From NCBI GenBank assembly GCA_947629875.1, contig CANRFK010000025.1:1-13884 (forward strand): a stretch of 13,884 bases of DNA. Reading direction: 5' to 3'. How positions within the stretch are numbered: the first letter of the stretch is position 1; each line of letters opens with the position of its first letter. Both the position numbers and the translations under genes were made by a program. Of the stretch, positions 6,077 to 13,814 are shown piece by piece. A model generated the notes under the pieces. That model was not told the origin of the DNA and made no database searches. It was given only the letters and a program-made list of their open reading frames with translations. This DNA comes from an uncultured Clostridia bacterium (GTDB lineage Bacteria; Bacillota; Clostridia; Christensenellales; Borkfalkiaceae).

Positions 6077-7186
6077 ATGAAAGTTTTGCAAATCGGTTTA
6101 TCGCGCTACCGCGGCGGCATCGAGACAATGATCATGACCTACTTTCGCGCATTAAAGACGAAAGGGGTGACATTTGATTTCGTGGATATCTACGGGGACG
6201 GGCTGGCGTTCTCCGAGGAGATCGAAGCGCTCGGCGGAACGATCTATCGGTTGCCCAATTATAAAAAGCATCCTTTTCGGGCAAAGCGGATGCTGCGCAA
6301 GATCATTGCAAGCGGCTATGAGACCGTGCACATCAATATGCTTTCGGCTGCCAATCTTTTGCCCTACCGTGCGGCGCGAAAGGAGGGAAGGACGCCCATT
6401 CTTCACAGCCATAACACGGGGACGGAGGGATTTGTCCGCAAATTTCTTCATAAAATCAACCGCGGCAAGTTAAGGAGAGCGAAAATCATCCGTCTCGCTT
6501 GCAGTGAGACGGCGGGCGGATGGCTCTTCGGAGAAAGGCCGTTCGAGGTGATCCCCAACGCGGTCGATTGCGATAAGTTTGAATTTCATGCGGAGGACAG
6601 GGAAATTATCCGTTCGCGCTATGAGATATCCGATAAAACGCTGCTTTTGGGGTTCGTCGGAAGGTTGAATGCGCAGAAAAATCCGCTCTACCTACTTGAT
6701 ATTCTCAAAGCCGTCTCGGAACGGGGAACGGATGCAAAACTCATTGTGATCGGCGACGGGGAAATGCGGCAGGAGATCGGGAAGGCGGCCGAAGCAAACG
6801 AACTTCGGGATAGGGTTATTTTCGTCGGTAACCAAGCGGAGATCGCTCCCTTCTACTCCGCAATGGACGTGTTCCTCTTGCCGAGCGTTTATGAGGGGCT
6901 TCCCGTAGTGGCAATCGAGGCGCAGGCGAACGGGTTGCCGTGTCTGTTGAGCAACAATATTTCCGAAGAAGTTGTTGTAAGCGAACGGGCTTTCTTCCTG
7001 CCGATAACAGGAGATGCGGCGGAATGGGCGGATAAAATTACAGAGGAATCGGCAAAACCGTTCGCGCGCAAGAATTCCGTCAGGGGGACAAAGTACGACA
7101 TAGAATGTTCGGCAGAGTCGTTAAAGAATATCTATTGCGGCCTTGTTCACGATGGCGGGCAAGCCCAAACGAAGGATAGAGGATGA
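6077..7186 (+). CDS. Family 4-type glycosyltransferase (EpsF/CapM-like)
   Basis: A retaining glycosyltransferase of the GT4 type with the GT-B two-domain fold, 369 residues. The N-terminal acceptor domain starts MKVLQIGLSRYRGGIETMI, with a glycine-rich loop typical of the group, and contains HSHNTGTEG near residue 115. The C-terminal donor domain has GFVGRLNAQKNP near residue 193, VIGDGEMRQE near 225, and PSVYEGLPVVAIEAQANG near 270, which supplies the E-x7-E motif (EGLPVVAIE). Relatives such as EpsF and CapM act in exopolysaccharide and capsule assembly, so a sugar transfer to the lipid-linked repeat unit is the likely role. Base composition here is more A+T-rich than in the housekeeping genes. 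It overlaps the next gene by ATGA, which indicates translational coupling. The ribosome binding site before the ATG at 6077 is weak. Confidence 0.92.
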   Translation: MKVLQIGLSRYRGGIETMIMTYFRALKTKGVTFDFVDIYGDGLAFSEEIEALGGTIYRLPNYKKHPFRAKRMLRKIIASGYETVHINMLSAANLLPYRAARKEGRTPILHSHNTGTEGFVRKFLHKINRGKLRRAKIIRLACSETAGGWLFGERPFEVIPNAVDCDKFEFHAEDREIIRSRYEISDKTLLLGFVGRLNAQKNPLYLLDILKAVSERGTDAKLIVIGDGEMRQEIGKAAEANELRDRVIFVGNQAEIAPFYSAMDVFLLPSVYEGLPVVAIEAQANGLPCLLSNNISEEVVVSERAFFLPITGDAAEWADKITEESAKPFARKNSVRGTKYDIECSAESLKNIYCGLVHDGGQAQTKDRG

Positions 7187-8007
7187 CCGAAGTTCAAGAA
7201 AAACTGCTTCTGATGCTGAAATGGTTTCATGCTTTTTGCGAAGAGCACGGATTGAGATATTTCGTGCTCGGCGGAGCGTTGCTCGGCGCTGTTCGGCATA
7301 AGGGGTTCATCCCATGGGATGACGATATCGATATCGGACTTCCCCGAACGGACTACGAGCGGTTCAAAAATTGCATGAAGGAACTGCCGCAGGGCAGCCG
7401 GTATGTTTTGGAGACGCCCCTCGAACATAAGGAATTCGGGATCTCCTTCTGCAAACTGTTCGATACGAGCACAACGCGCATCGAGAATACCCGCTTCAAG
7501 CCGTTGCGCGGGCTGGATATTGATATATTTCCGTTGGACGGGATCGGCAACACGTATGCGGAAAGCCTCAAAAATTACAAGAAGATACACTTCAAAAAGG
7601 GATATCAGTACATAAAAACTTGCGCCTTCCGTAAGGGACGAAAATTTTATAAAAATTTTGTCATCTTCTGCGCGCGGTGCCTTCCCTTTGCATGGAAAAG
7701 GTTGGCAAAAAAAATTGACCGCTTGTGCGCCGCGAGACCCTATGAGGAATGCGTATACATTGCAAATCTTCTCGGCAAATGGGGGAAGCGCGAAATCGTG
7801 GAGCGGTCTTGGATGGGGGAGCCCACGCTCTATCCCTTCGAGGACATGCAGGTCTACGGCCCGTGCGACGCCGAAAAATACCTCACGGCGGTCTACGGCG
7901 ATTATATGCAGCTTCCGCCCGAGGAAGAACGGGTGGGCGGTCACGACTATCTCTACGTGGATCTGAACACGCCTTACGCGGAGTACAGGGGGAGGGAAAA
8001 GTCTTAA
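7183..8007 (+). CDS. LicD-family phosphotransferase
   Basis: LicD proteins transfer phosphocholine or a related phospho-alcohol from a CDP-linked donor to a sugar of a surface glycan. The 274-residue protein has the family core at residues 30-53: GGALLGAVRHKG then FIPWDDDIDIG, a nucleotidyltransferase-like fold with acidic metal ligands. DIDIFPLDGI follows near residue 109, and YGDYMQLPPEEER lies near residue 240, the usual C-terminal block. It sits inside the glycosyltransferase operon, overlapping the gene before by four bases and ending two bases before the next. It therefore probably decorates the same repeat unit. No choline uptake or activation genes (licA, licB, licC types) are seen here, so the substituent is uncertain. 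Confidence 0.93.
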   Translation: MTEVQEKLLLMLKWFHAFCEEHGLRYFVLGGALLGAVRHKGFIPWDDDIDIGLPRTDYERFKNCMKELPQGSRYVLETPLEHKEFGISFCKLFDTSTTRIENTRFKPLRGLDIDIFPLDGIGNTYAESLKNYKKIHFKKGYQYIKTCAFRKGRKFYKNFVIFCARCLPFAWKRLAKKIDRLCAARPYEECVYIANLLGKWGKREIVERSWMGEPTLYPFEDMQVYGPCDAEKYLTAVYGDYMQLPPEEERVGGHDYLYVDLNTPYAEYRGREKS

Positions 8008-8009
8008 AA

Positions 8010-8999
8010 ATGAGGATCAGCGTTGTAATCCCCGTTTATAATGTGGAAAATTTCTTGCCGAAATGCCTTGACAGCGTATGCGCGCAGGGTGAAGCCGTTG
8101 CGGAAATTGTATTGGTCAACGACGGAAGCACCGATGGCAGTTTGCAAATTTGTGAGGAATATGCAAAGAGGGACGGCCGCATCAAAATCATCGATCAAGA
8201 AAACCACGGACTTTCGAACGCCGTGCGAGTCGGCGTGCGCGCCGCTTCCTGCGAATACATCGGGTTTGTGGATAGCGACGACTATATCGAAAAGGACATG
8301 TTTGAGAAATTGGCGGGCGCGATAATGGAAAGCGGCGCCGAAATCGCCCTTTGCGGCTACGACCGTGTAGACGAGGCGGGAAATTGTTTGTGCACGATCG
8401 ATCTCGGGATCCCCGATTCATGCGTGCTTACAAAGACAGATGGGGCTTTTCCGTATCCCGTTTTTCCGTACCTCAAAAAGGGAGCGCCCAATAAATACAT
8501 TTCAGCCTCCCGGTGCAATAAGCTGCTGAAACGCGACTTGCTTGTGAACAGTTTTTCGTTTGAAGATAAGGGCGTATCCATGGGGGAGGACGCGGTCTTG
8601 ATCATTCCCCTCATGATGCAATGCGATAGAATGGTCTATATCAAGGATGTATTGTATCATTATTTGCAAAGAGGCAGCTCAATTACAAATCAATATAAGA
8701 GCTCCTATCTTGAAGATTGGAGAAAGATCGTAGAAAATATAAAACAAGCCACTGCCTGCTATCGCATAGAGGATTTTTCCGCTTGTGCGATCGGATGGCT
8801 GTTCAGTAATTGTTTTTTGAAAATACGTTCATGCGAAAACATGAGCAGAAAGCAAAAGAAAGCCGAAATCAAGAAAATCGGACAAGATGAGGAAGTGGTT
8901 GCCTACCTCAAATCGATCAAGGTAAAATTAAAATTCAAGTATGCCGTCTATCTGCGACTGCTTCGTTGGCATTTTTACGGCATATTGGCTCGGTTGTGA
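8010..8999 (+). CDS. Family 2 glycosyltransferase (EpsJ-like)
   Basis: A third GT2 enzyme, 329 residues when started at ATG 8010. This is chosen because it gives the canonical N-terminus MRISVVIPVYNVENFLPKCL and follows a GGAGGG sequence (7991-7996); in-frame ATGs further upstream lie inside licD. VNDGSTDGS is near residue 40, FVDSDDYIEKDM near 87, and GEDAVLIIPLM near 192. A YHYLQRGSSIT block near 215 fits the EpsJ/capsule GT2 subgroup. After the catalytic domain comes a less conserved, lysine-rich C-terminal region. Bases from about 8640 to 8960 are clearly more A+T-rich than the rest of the window, suggesting a different origin for this part. The next gene begins one base after the stop. 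The sugar transferred is not predictable. Confidence 0.9.
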   Translation: MRISVVIPVYNVENFLPKCLDSVCAQGEAVAEIVLVNDGSTDGSLQICEEYAKRDGRIKIIDQENHGLSNAVRVGVRAASCEYIGFVDSDDYIEKDMFEKLAGAIMESGAEIALCGYDRVDEAGNCLCTIDLGIPDSCVLTKTDGAFPYPVFPYLKKGAPNKYISASRCNKLLKRDLLVNSFSFEDKGVSMGEDAVLIIPLMMQCDRMVYIKDVLYHYLQRGSSITNQYKSSYLEDWRKIVENIKQATACYRIEDFSACAIGWLFSNCFLKIRSCENMSRKQKKAEIKKIGQDEEVVAYLKSIKVKLKFKYAVYLRLLRWHFYGILARL

Positions 9000-9000
9000 T

Positions 9001-9774
9001 ATGGTTAAAATTCTGCATTATTGCTGGTTTGGGGGAAATCCTCTGCCCGAGAGCGCAAAACGCTATATGGAGACGTGGAAAAAGTTCTGCCCCGATTATA
9101 CGATCAAGCGTTGGGACGAGAGCAATTTCGACGTAAATTCCTTGCCCTTCGTGGCGGAGGCGTATGCCGCGAAGAAGTGGGCGTTCGTCTCCGATTACGT
9201 GCGCATCCATGCGCTTTATCATGAGGGCGGGCTGTATGTCGATACCGACGTGGAGTTTATAAGGGGCATCGACGATCTCACCGAAACCTCTTTTATGGGG
9301 TTTGAGTCTCCCGAGTGGGTGGCGCCCGGGCTCATTCTCTATGCCGCACAGCCGCACGATCCGTTCTTCGGCGAGCTCATGCAGCGCTATCAGGCATTGG
9401 AGTTTTCCGTCGAAAAAATGGAGGAGATCACAAGCCCCAAGATCTTTACCCGTCTTTTAACGGAAAAAGGTCTCCGCCTCGATAACACGCTGCAACAGAC
9501 CGAAGGGGTTACCGTCTATCCCATGGAATATTTCCAGCCGATGGGCGTGAAATGGAAAAAGGCGAACATCACCGAAAATACGCGCTCGATCCATCACTAC
9601 GACGCGAGTTGGCTCGACAAGCGCGAAAAAGAATACTTATTTTACAAGAAACATCACGGCGAAAAATGGGGGAGGATCTTGTATAGTCTCCGTCACCCCG
9701 TTTTAGCGTGGAAACGGTTTCGGGCATCTCATCAAAAACACGGGGAGAAAGGCGGGACGGATGGAAAAGATTGA
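9001..9774 (+). CDS. GT32-type glycosyltransferase with DXD motif
   Basis: A 257-residue member of the DXD sugar-binding-region glycosyltransferases (GT32-like; relatives include capsular polysaccharide synthesis proteins and mannosyl/galactosyltransferase-type enzymes). It begins MVKILHYCWFGGNPLPESAK, matching the family N-terminus, so ATG 9001 is chosen although no good ribosome binding site precedes it and it lies one base after the previous stop. DYVRIHALYHEGGLYVDTDV, near residues 65-83, contains the DTD metal-binding motif. HHYDASW near residue 200 matches the family's C-terminal histidine-containing block. It probably adds one sugar to the repeat unit. Its end overlaps the polymerase gene by 14 bases. 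Confidence 0.9.
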   Translation: MVKILHYCWFGGNPLPESAKRYMETWKKFCPDYTIKRWDESNFDVNSLPFVAEAYAAKKWAFVSDYVRIHALYHEGGLYVDTDVEFIRGIDDLTETSFMGFESPEWVAPGLILYAAQPHDPFFGELMQRYQALEFSVEKMEEITSPKIFTRLLTEKGLRLDNTLQQTEGVTVYPMEYFQPMGVKWKKANITENTRSIHHYDASWLDKREKEYLFYKKHHGEKWGRILYSLRHPVLAWKRFRASHQKHGEKGGTDGKD

Positions 9775-10966
9775 GGCAAACAACTATCTTACGACCGTGA
9801 AGAAGCGGGAAGGGCATACTTGCTCTTTCTATCTTTCTGTTGTTTTGATCGTGAGCATGTTGCTGCAATTCTATCTTCCCGTTTTTGTCGAACTGGAAGG
9901 AACCTTTTTCGGGGGATACATTTTCCCGCTGCTCTCGATCGCCGTCTTTGCCTTTGAAATTTTGTTTTTATCGTTGCGGGATATCCGCATCTCCTACCGT
10001 ACGATCGCTATCCTCTTGGCCGTTGCGTGCGCCTTGATCGCGTCTGTTCTCGTGACAAATTCGGGGATAGAAAAGGCATTCGGCTTGCTCTCCATTCTTT
10101 TCGGATTGTTTATCATAAATAGGGATCCGCTGCGAAATGGAGAACGCAACGCGATATTCTGGCTCTTTGTGGTTGCGATTGCCCTTGTTCTGCTGAACGG
10201 CGTGCGGGGGAACGCCCAACTTGAACTTGCAAAGGGGAAATTCAATCCGAATACCTGCGCTTTTTTGCTCACGTTGCTCTTCTGTGTGAGTTTCACGCGG
10301 CTGTGCAGTGCGCGTTCATGGAAAAATATTGTACTCGTCGTCATTTGCTTTTTGCTGCAATTTTACTACATCTCCCGCACGGCGCTCCTCGGCGAACTGA
10401 TTTTTGTGTTCGTCTCGCTCGTTTGCAGGGCTTGGAAAAAGAACAGCTATTCGCCCCGCACCGTCTTTTGGACGATATTGCTGTTCTCGGTTTTCGGAAT
10501 TGTGCTCGCGTGGCTGTATGCGGAAGTGCTCTTCCCCGCAGTCGGCTACGGGAAACTTGTCATCTTCGGGAAGGATATTTTTACTGGCAGACAGACGATT
10601 TGGGGTTTTGCATTTGAATCCATCCGCGAGCATTTTTGGTTTGGCGTAGGGAGCCATTTGAATGAAGCGCAGTATTTAGCGGGCTCCAGCTTTGGGAAAG
10701 TTGTGATGAATGCGCACAATATGCCGCTCGGTCTACTTGCAGCTTACGGCATCTTTGCATTCGTATTTTTCTATCTTGCGTTCGCCCGGCTCGCGGCGCA
10801 GCCGTACCGCGACAAAAACAATAAGGTGAGTCGCTTTCCCGCAATATTTTTGCTCACGATCACGATCATGAGCTATTTTGAAGTTTATTTGTTCTCGGCA
10901 TCGAATTGGATCATCATTCTGTTTACGTACGGTTTGGTTTTCTCCGATTCGGTAGCGGGAAAATAG
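9761..10966 (+). CDS. Wzy-like polysaccharide polymerase / O-antigen ligase-family membrane protein
   Basis: An integral membrane protein of 401 residues with roughly ten hydrophobic segments. The longest soluble loop precedes the TGRQTIWGF...FGVGSH...NAHNMPLGLLAAYG region at about residues 273-335. That pattern (GR..W, then G.G, then HN....L...G) is the signature of the Wzy_C/O-antigen ligase-like family. In this setting, beside a flippase and several glycosyltransferases, it is best read as the polymerase that joins repeat units on the outer face of the membrane. A ligase role is the alternative, since the two share the domain. The ATG at 9761 lies inside the end of the GT32 gene and is preceded by a GGAGAAAGGCGGG stretch. 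The gene is A+T-richer than the housekeeping genes. Confidence 0.85.
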   Translation: MEKIEANNYLTTVKKREGHTCSFYLSVVLIVSMLLQFYLPVFVELEGTFFGGYIFPLLSIAVFAFEILFLSLRDIRISYRTIAILLAVACALIASVLVTNSGIEKAFGLLSILFGLFIINRDPLRNGERNAIFWLFVVAIALVLLNGVRGNAQLELAKGKFNPNTCAFLLTLLFCVSFTRLCSARSWKNIVLVVICFLLQFYYISRTALLGELIFVFVSLVCRAWKKNSYSPRTVFWTILLFSVFGIVLAWLYAEVLFPAVGYGKLVIFGKDIFTGRQTIWGFAFESIREHFWFGVGSHLNEAQYLAGSSFGKVVMNAHNMPLGLLAAYGIFAFVFFYLAFARLAAQPYRDKNNKVSRFPAIFLLTITIMSYFEVYLFSASNWIIILFTYGLVFSDSVAGK

Positions 10967-10994
10967 GATAGCGTTCGGAAAGGGAACACGCGCT

Positions 10995-12620
10995 ATGGAT
11001 AAAAAGAAAGGGCTGTTGAATGCCTCCGTTTCAATTGCATTCAAGATCGTCATCCTGATCGCCGATATCTTGGTGAGAAGGTTCCTTATCGCGTATATCG
11101 GGAATGCGATCAACGGCCTCAATTCCCTCTATATTTCAATTCTTAATTTTTTGTCGGTGGCGGAACTCGGCGTGGGGACTGCCATCACGTTTTGTATGTA
11201 CAAGCCCATCGTGGAGGGGGACAACAACAAGGTCTCCGCGCTGTACGGGTTATTCACCAAACTGTATTTTGCGATCGGCGGCATCATTTTGGTCATCGGT
11301 TGCGCCCTGATGCCCGCGCTTCCGTTCTTTGCGAAGGACTATTCGGTAACGAGCGTCAATTTGTACCTGACGTTTGCGCTCATGCTCGTCTCCGTCGTTT
11401 TGTCGTACGGGTTCAGTTCCAAAACGTCGCTCATCAACGCATACAAAAACAACTATATTACGACGACGATCAACTCCTTGGGGCAAATTTTGCAACTCGG
11501 GCTGCAAATGATCGTCCTGATTTTTACGCGTTCCTTTGTCTGGTTCTTGGCTTGCCGCATTTTTTCGGTTGTTTTGCAGTGGGTGGCGACGGAGATCATC
11601 GCGCGGAAACGCCACGGCGCGATCATTACCAACAAGCAGAAAATCGACGGCGGGACGAAGAAGGAAGTCGTAAAGAACGTCAAGGCGATGTTCATGCACA
11701 AGATCGGCGGGACGCTCGTGAATACTGCCGACAGCATCATCATCTCCGCCTTTATCGGCATCGTCATTCTCGGGAAGTATTCCAACTATACGACGGTCGT
11801 GGTCGCGATGTCGGGCGTTCTCATGCTGTGCTTCACGCCGCTGACTTCCGTCATCGGGCACATGTTCGTCGAGGAGGGGAAGGAGAGCGCGCGGAAATAT
11901 TGCCGCTTTTTCCACACGTTGAATTTTGTTCTCGGCATGATCTTCTTCCTCGGCTATTATGCCGTCATTGATAATTTGGTCACCATTCTGTTCGGGAAAA
12001 ATCTCGAACTTTCCCGCGCGATCGCGATGGTCATCACCGTCGATTATTTCATCCAATTTATGCGGCAGACCGTCTTACTTTTCCGCGACGCGACGGGGAC
12101 ATTTTACCATGACCGTTGGAAGCCGCTCATCGAAGGGCTCATCAATATCGGGCTCTCCATTCTGTTTGTTTGCGTGTTCCCCGAGGACTACCGCGTCGTC
12201 GGCGTGATCGTTGCGACCATCATCACCAACATTTTTATATGCCACATCGTCGAGCCCTACGTGCTGTACAGGCATGCGTTTGAGGCGAGCGCGAAGAAGT
12301 ACTATTTGCGCAATTACCTCTATATCATCCTATTTGTCGGCGCTATGTTCGCCACGCATTTCTGCATGCAACACTTTGAAAGCCAGTGGATAGAGCTGCT
12401 TGTCAATGGCTGCATCTCGCTTGCGTTCTCTATTCCGATTTGCATCGTTGTAAGTTTGTTGAATAAGGATTTTCGGCACTACTTCCGCAGATTGCTTGAG
12501 AAATTGAAGCGCAAAAAGGCCGTTGCCGTGCCGCTCGGGGAAGAGGCGGGCGCGGATGACGCGCCTGCGGAGGCGGAGCCCACGCCGGACGAACAGGAAG
12601 AGCCGAATAGGGAAAAGTAG
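10995..12620 (+). CDS. Wzx-like polysaccharide flippase (MATE/MOP superfamily)
   Basis: A 541-residue multispanning membrane protein with about 12-14 hydrophobic segments, of the polysaccharide transporter type in the MOP superfamily. It is predicted to move the finished lipid-linked repeat unit to the outer face of the membrane. Typical features are the start KGLLNASVSIAFKIVILIADI, a GLNSLYISILNFLSVAELGVG block near residue 38, and HKIGGTLVNTADSIIISAF near residue 236 at the start of the second half. The last 30 or so residues after LLEKLKRKKAV form a hydrophilic, strongly acidic tail rich in Glu, Ala, Pro and Asp, probably cytoplasmic and disordered. A GGAAAGGGA ribosome binding site lies nine bases before the ATG. 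It is the last gene of the operon and is followed by a terminator. Confidence 0.92.
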   Translation: MDKKKGLLNASVSIAFKIVILIADILVRRFLIAYIGNAINGLNSLYISILNFLSVAELGVGTAITFCMYKPIVEGDNNKVSALYGLFTKLYFAIGGIILVIGCALMPALPFFAKDYSVTSVNLYLTFALMLVSVVLSYGFSSKTSLINAYKNNYITTTINSLGQILQLGLQMIVLIFTRSFVWFLACRIFSVVLQWVATEIIARKRHGAIITNKQKIDGGTKKEVVKNVKAMFMHKIGGTLVNTADSIIISAFIGIVILGKYSNYTTVVVAMSGVLMLCFTPLTSVIGHMFVEEGKESARKYCRFFHTLNFVLGMIFFLGYYAVIDNLVTILFGKNLELSRAIAMVITVDYFIQFMRQTVLLFRDATGTFYHDRWKPLIEGLINIGLSILFVCVFPEDYRVVGVIVATIITNIFICHIVEPYVLYRHAFEASAKKYYLRNYLYIILFVGAMFATHFCMQHFESQWIELLVNGCISLAFSIPICIVVSLLNKDFRHYFRRLLEKLKRKKAVAVPLGEEAGADDAPAEAEPTPDEQEEPNREK

Positions 12621-12699
12621 AACTTGACAGAATTTACTGTGCTTCTCCGGCGGCGACAGAGCACAGCCGGAAAAAACGCGAACAAATAACATAACTTTT

Positions 12700-12734
12700 G
12701 CCCGATTGCAGAAAATGCAGTCGGGCATATTTTT
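12700..12734 (+). terminator. Intrinsic terminator ending the polysaccharide operon
   Basis: GCCCGATTGCA (12700-12710) pairs with TGCAGTCGGGC (12716-12726) over a GAAAA loop, an 11-bp stem with one G-T wobble, followed by ATATTTTT. This is a well-formed rho-independent terminator about 80 bases after the flippase stop. Its T run ends exactly at the base before the spoVAD ATG, which is unusual and leaves no room for a ribosome binding site. Confidence 0.85.
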
Positions 12735-13727
12735 ATGGGAAATCAGACCATCTATTTCAAACGTGAGCCGCGCATCATTGCGACGAGCACCATCGCGGGG
12801 CCCAAGGAGTGCGAGGGCATCATCGGGCGGTATGTGGAGACGGCGCTCGCCGACGACATGTTCGGCGAGAGCACCTACGAAAAGGCGGAGTGCAAGATGC
12901 TCTCCCACGTCATCGACGGCGCAATTTCCAATGCGGGCTTCAAGCGGGAAGAGATCGACTGCATCGTCTCGGGCGATCTTTTGAACCAAATCATCTCCGC
13001 AAGTTTTGCGGCGCGGGATTTCTCCGTGCCTTTTTTGGGGGTGTACGGGGCGTGCTCCACGATGGCGGAGAGCCTCGCGGTGGGGGCGGCGTTCATCAAC
13101 GGCGGGCTCATGCACCGCGCCGTCGCGGCGACGGGCAGCCACTTTGCCTCCGCCGAACGGCAGTACCGCTACCCCCTCGAACTCGGCTGCACCCGCCCGC
13201 CGCAGGCACAGTGGACAGTGACGGGCGCGGGGGCGGCGCTTCTCTCCGATAAAGGCGACGGCATTAAAATTACGGCGGCGACCTTGGGGAAGGTCGTAGA
13301 TTTCGGCATCACCGACGTCAACAACATGGGCGCCGCCATGGCGCCCGCGGCGGCGGACACCATATTGGCGCATTTCCGCGGCACGAAGGAGGATCTTGAA
13401 GCGTACGATCTCATCGTGACGGGCGATCTGGGCGCGCTCGGGAGCCGCATTCTCAAGGACCTCACGTGGGAAAAGGGGCTGGATATTTCAGAGCGGCATG
13501 TGGACTGCGGCGAGATCATCTACAATGTCATCGAGGACGAATACCAAGGCGGGAGCGGCGCGGGGTGTTCCGCCGTGGTGCTCAACTCCTATCTGTACAG
13601 CAAGATGCTCGCGGGGGCGTTCCGCAGAATTTTGTTCGTGGCGACGGGCGCGCTGCTCTCCACCGTCTCGTCGGGGCAGGGGGAGAGCATTCCCTGCATT
13701 GCGCACGCCGTCGTATTGGAGCGGTAG
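12735..13727 (+). CDS. spoVAD: Stage V sporulation protein AD (SpoVAD)
   Basis: SpoVAD belongs to the SpoVA machinery of the spore inner membrane, which takes up dipicolinic acid into the developing spore and releases it at germination. The SpoVAD subunit has a thiolase-like fold and binds dipicolinic acid in Bacillus. This 330-residue protein starts MGNQTIYF, equivalent to the GKQTWVF near the start of the Bacillus protein. It shows AGPKECEG near residue 21, SGDLLNQI near 78, GACSTMAESLAVG with Cys107, SAERQYRYPLELG near 138, MGAAMAPAAADTI near 200, VTGDLGALGSRILKDL near 228, and ESIPCIAHAVVLE at the end. No other in-frame ATG, GTG or TTG lies upstream before a stop. The start is preceded directly by a terminator and has no Shine-Dalgarno sequence. 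spoVAC is not upstream. spoVAE follows. Confidence 0.96.
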   Translation: MGNQTIYFKREPRIIATSTIAGPKECEGIIGRYVETALADDMFGESTYEKAECKMLSHVIDGAISNAGFKREEIDCIVSGDLLNQIISASFAARDFSVPFLGVYGACSTMAESLAVGAAFINGGLMHRAVAATGSHFASAERQYRYPLELGCTRPPQAQWTVTGAGAALLSDKGDGIKITAATLGKVVDFGITDVNNMGAAMAPAAADTILAHFRGTKEDLEAYDLIVTGDLGALGSRILKDLTWEKGLDISERHVDCGEIIYNVIEDEYQGGSGAGCSAVVLNSYLYSKMLAGAFRRILFVATGALLSTVSSGQGESIPCIAHAVVLER

Positions 13728-13814
13728 GGGGAAAGATACGCTCGCCCTGCGGGCTCGGTATGAGGAGAAAAATGGAAACGCGGTGGGGCGGTATGGGGGT
13801 GGCGCGGTACATAT

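Noticed and set aside
12624..12629. Exact TTGACA as a -35 box for spoVAD
   Set aside because: No acceptable -10 lies 16-18 bases downstream; that position is GC-rich (CCGGCG).
13745..13758. GCCC-TGC-GGGC hairpin between spoVAD and spoVAE
   Set aside because: Only four base pairs and no T run; not distinguishable from chance.
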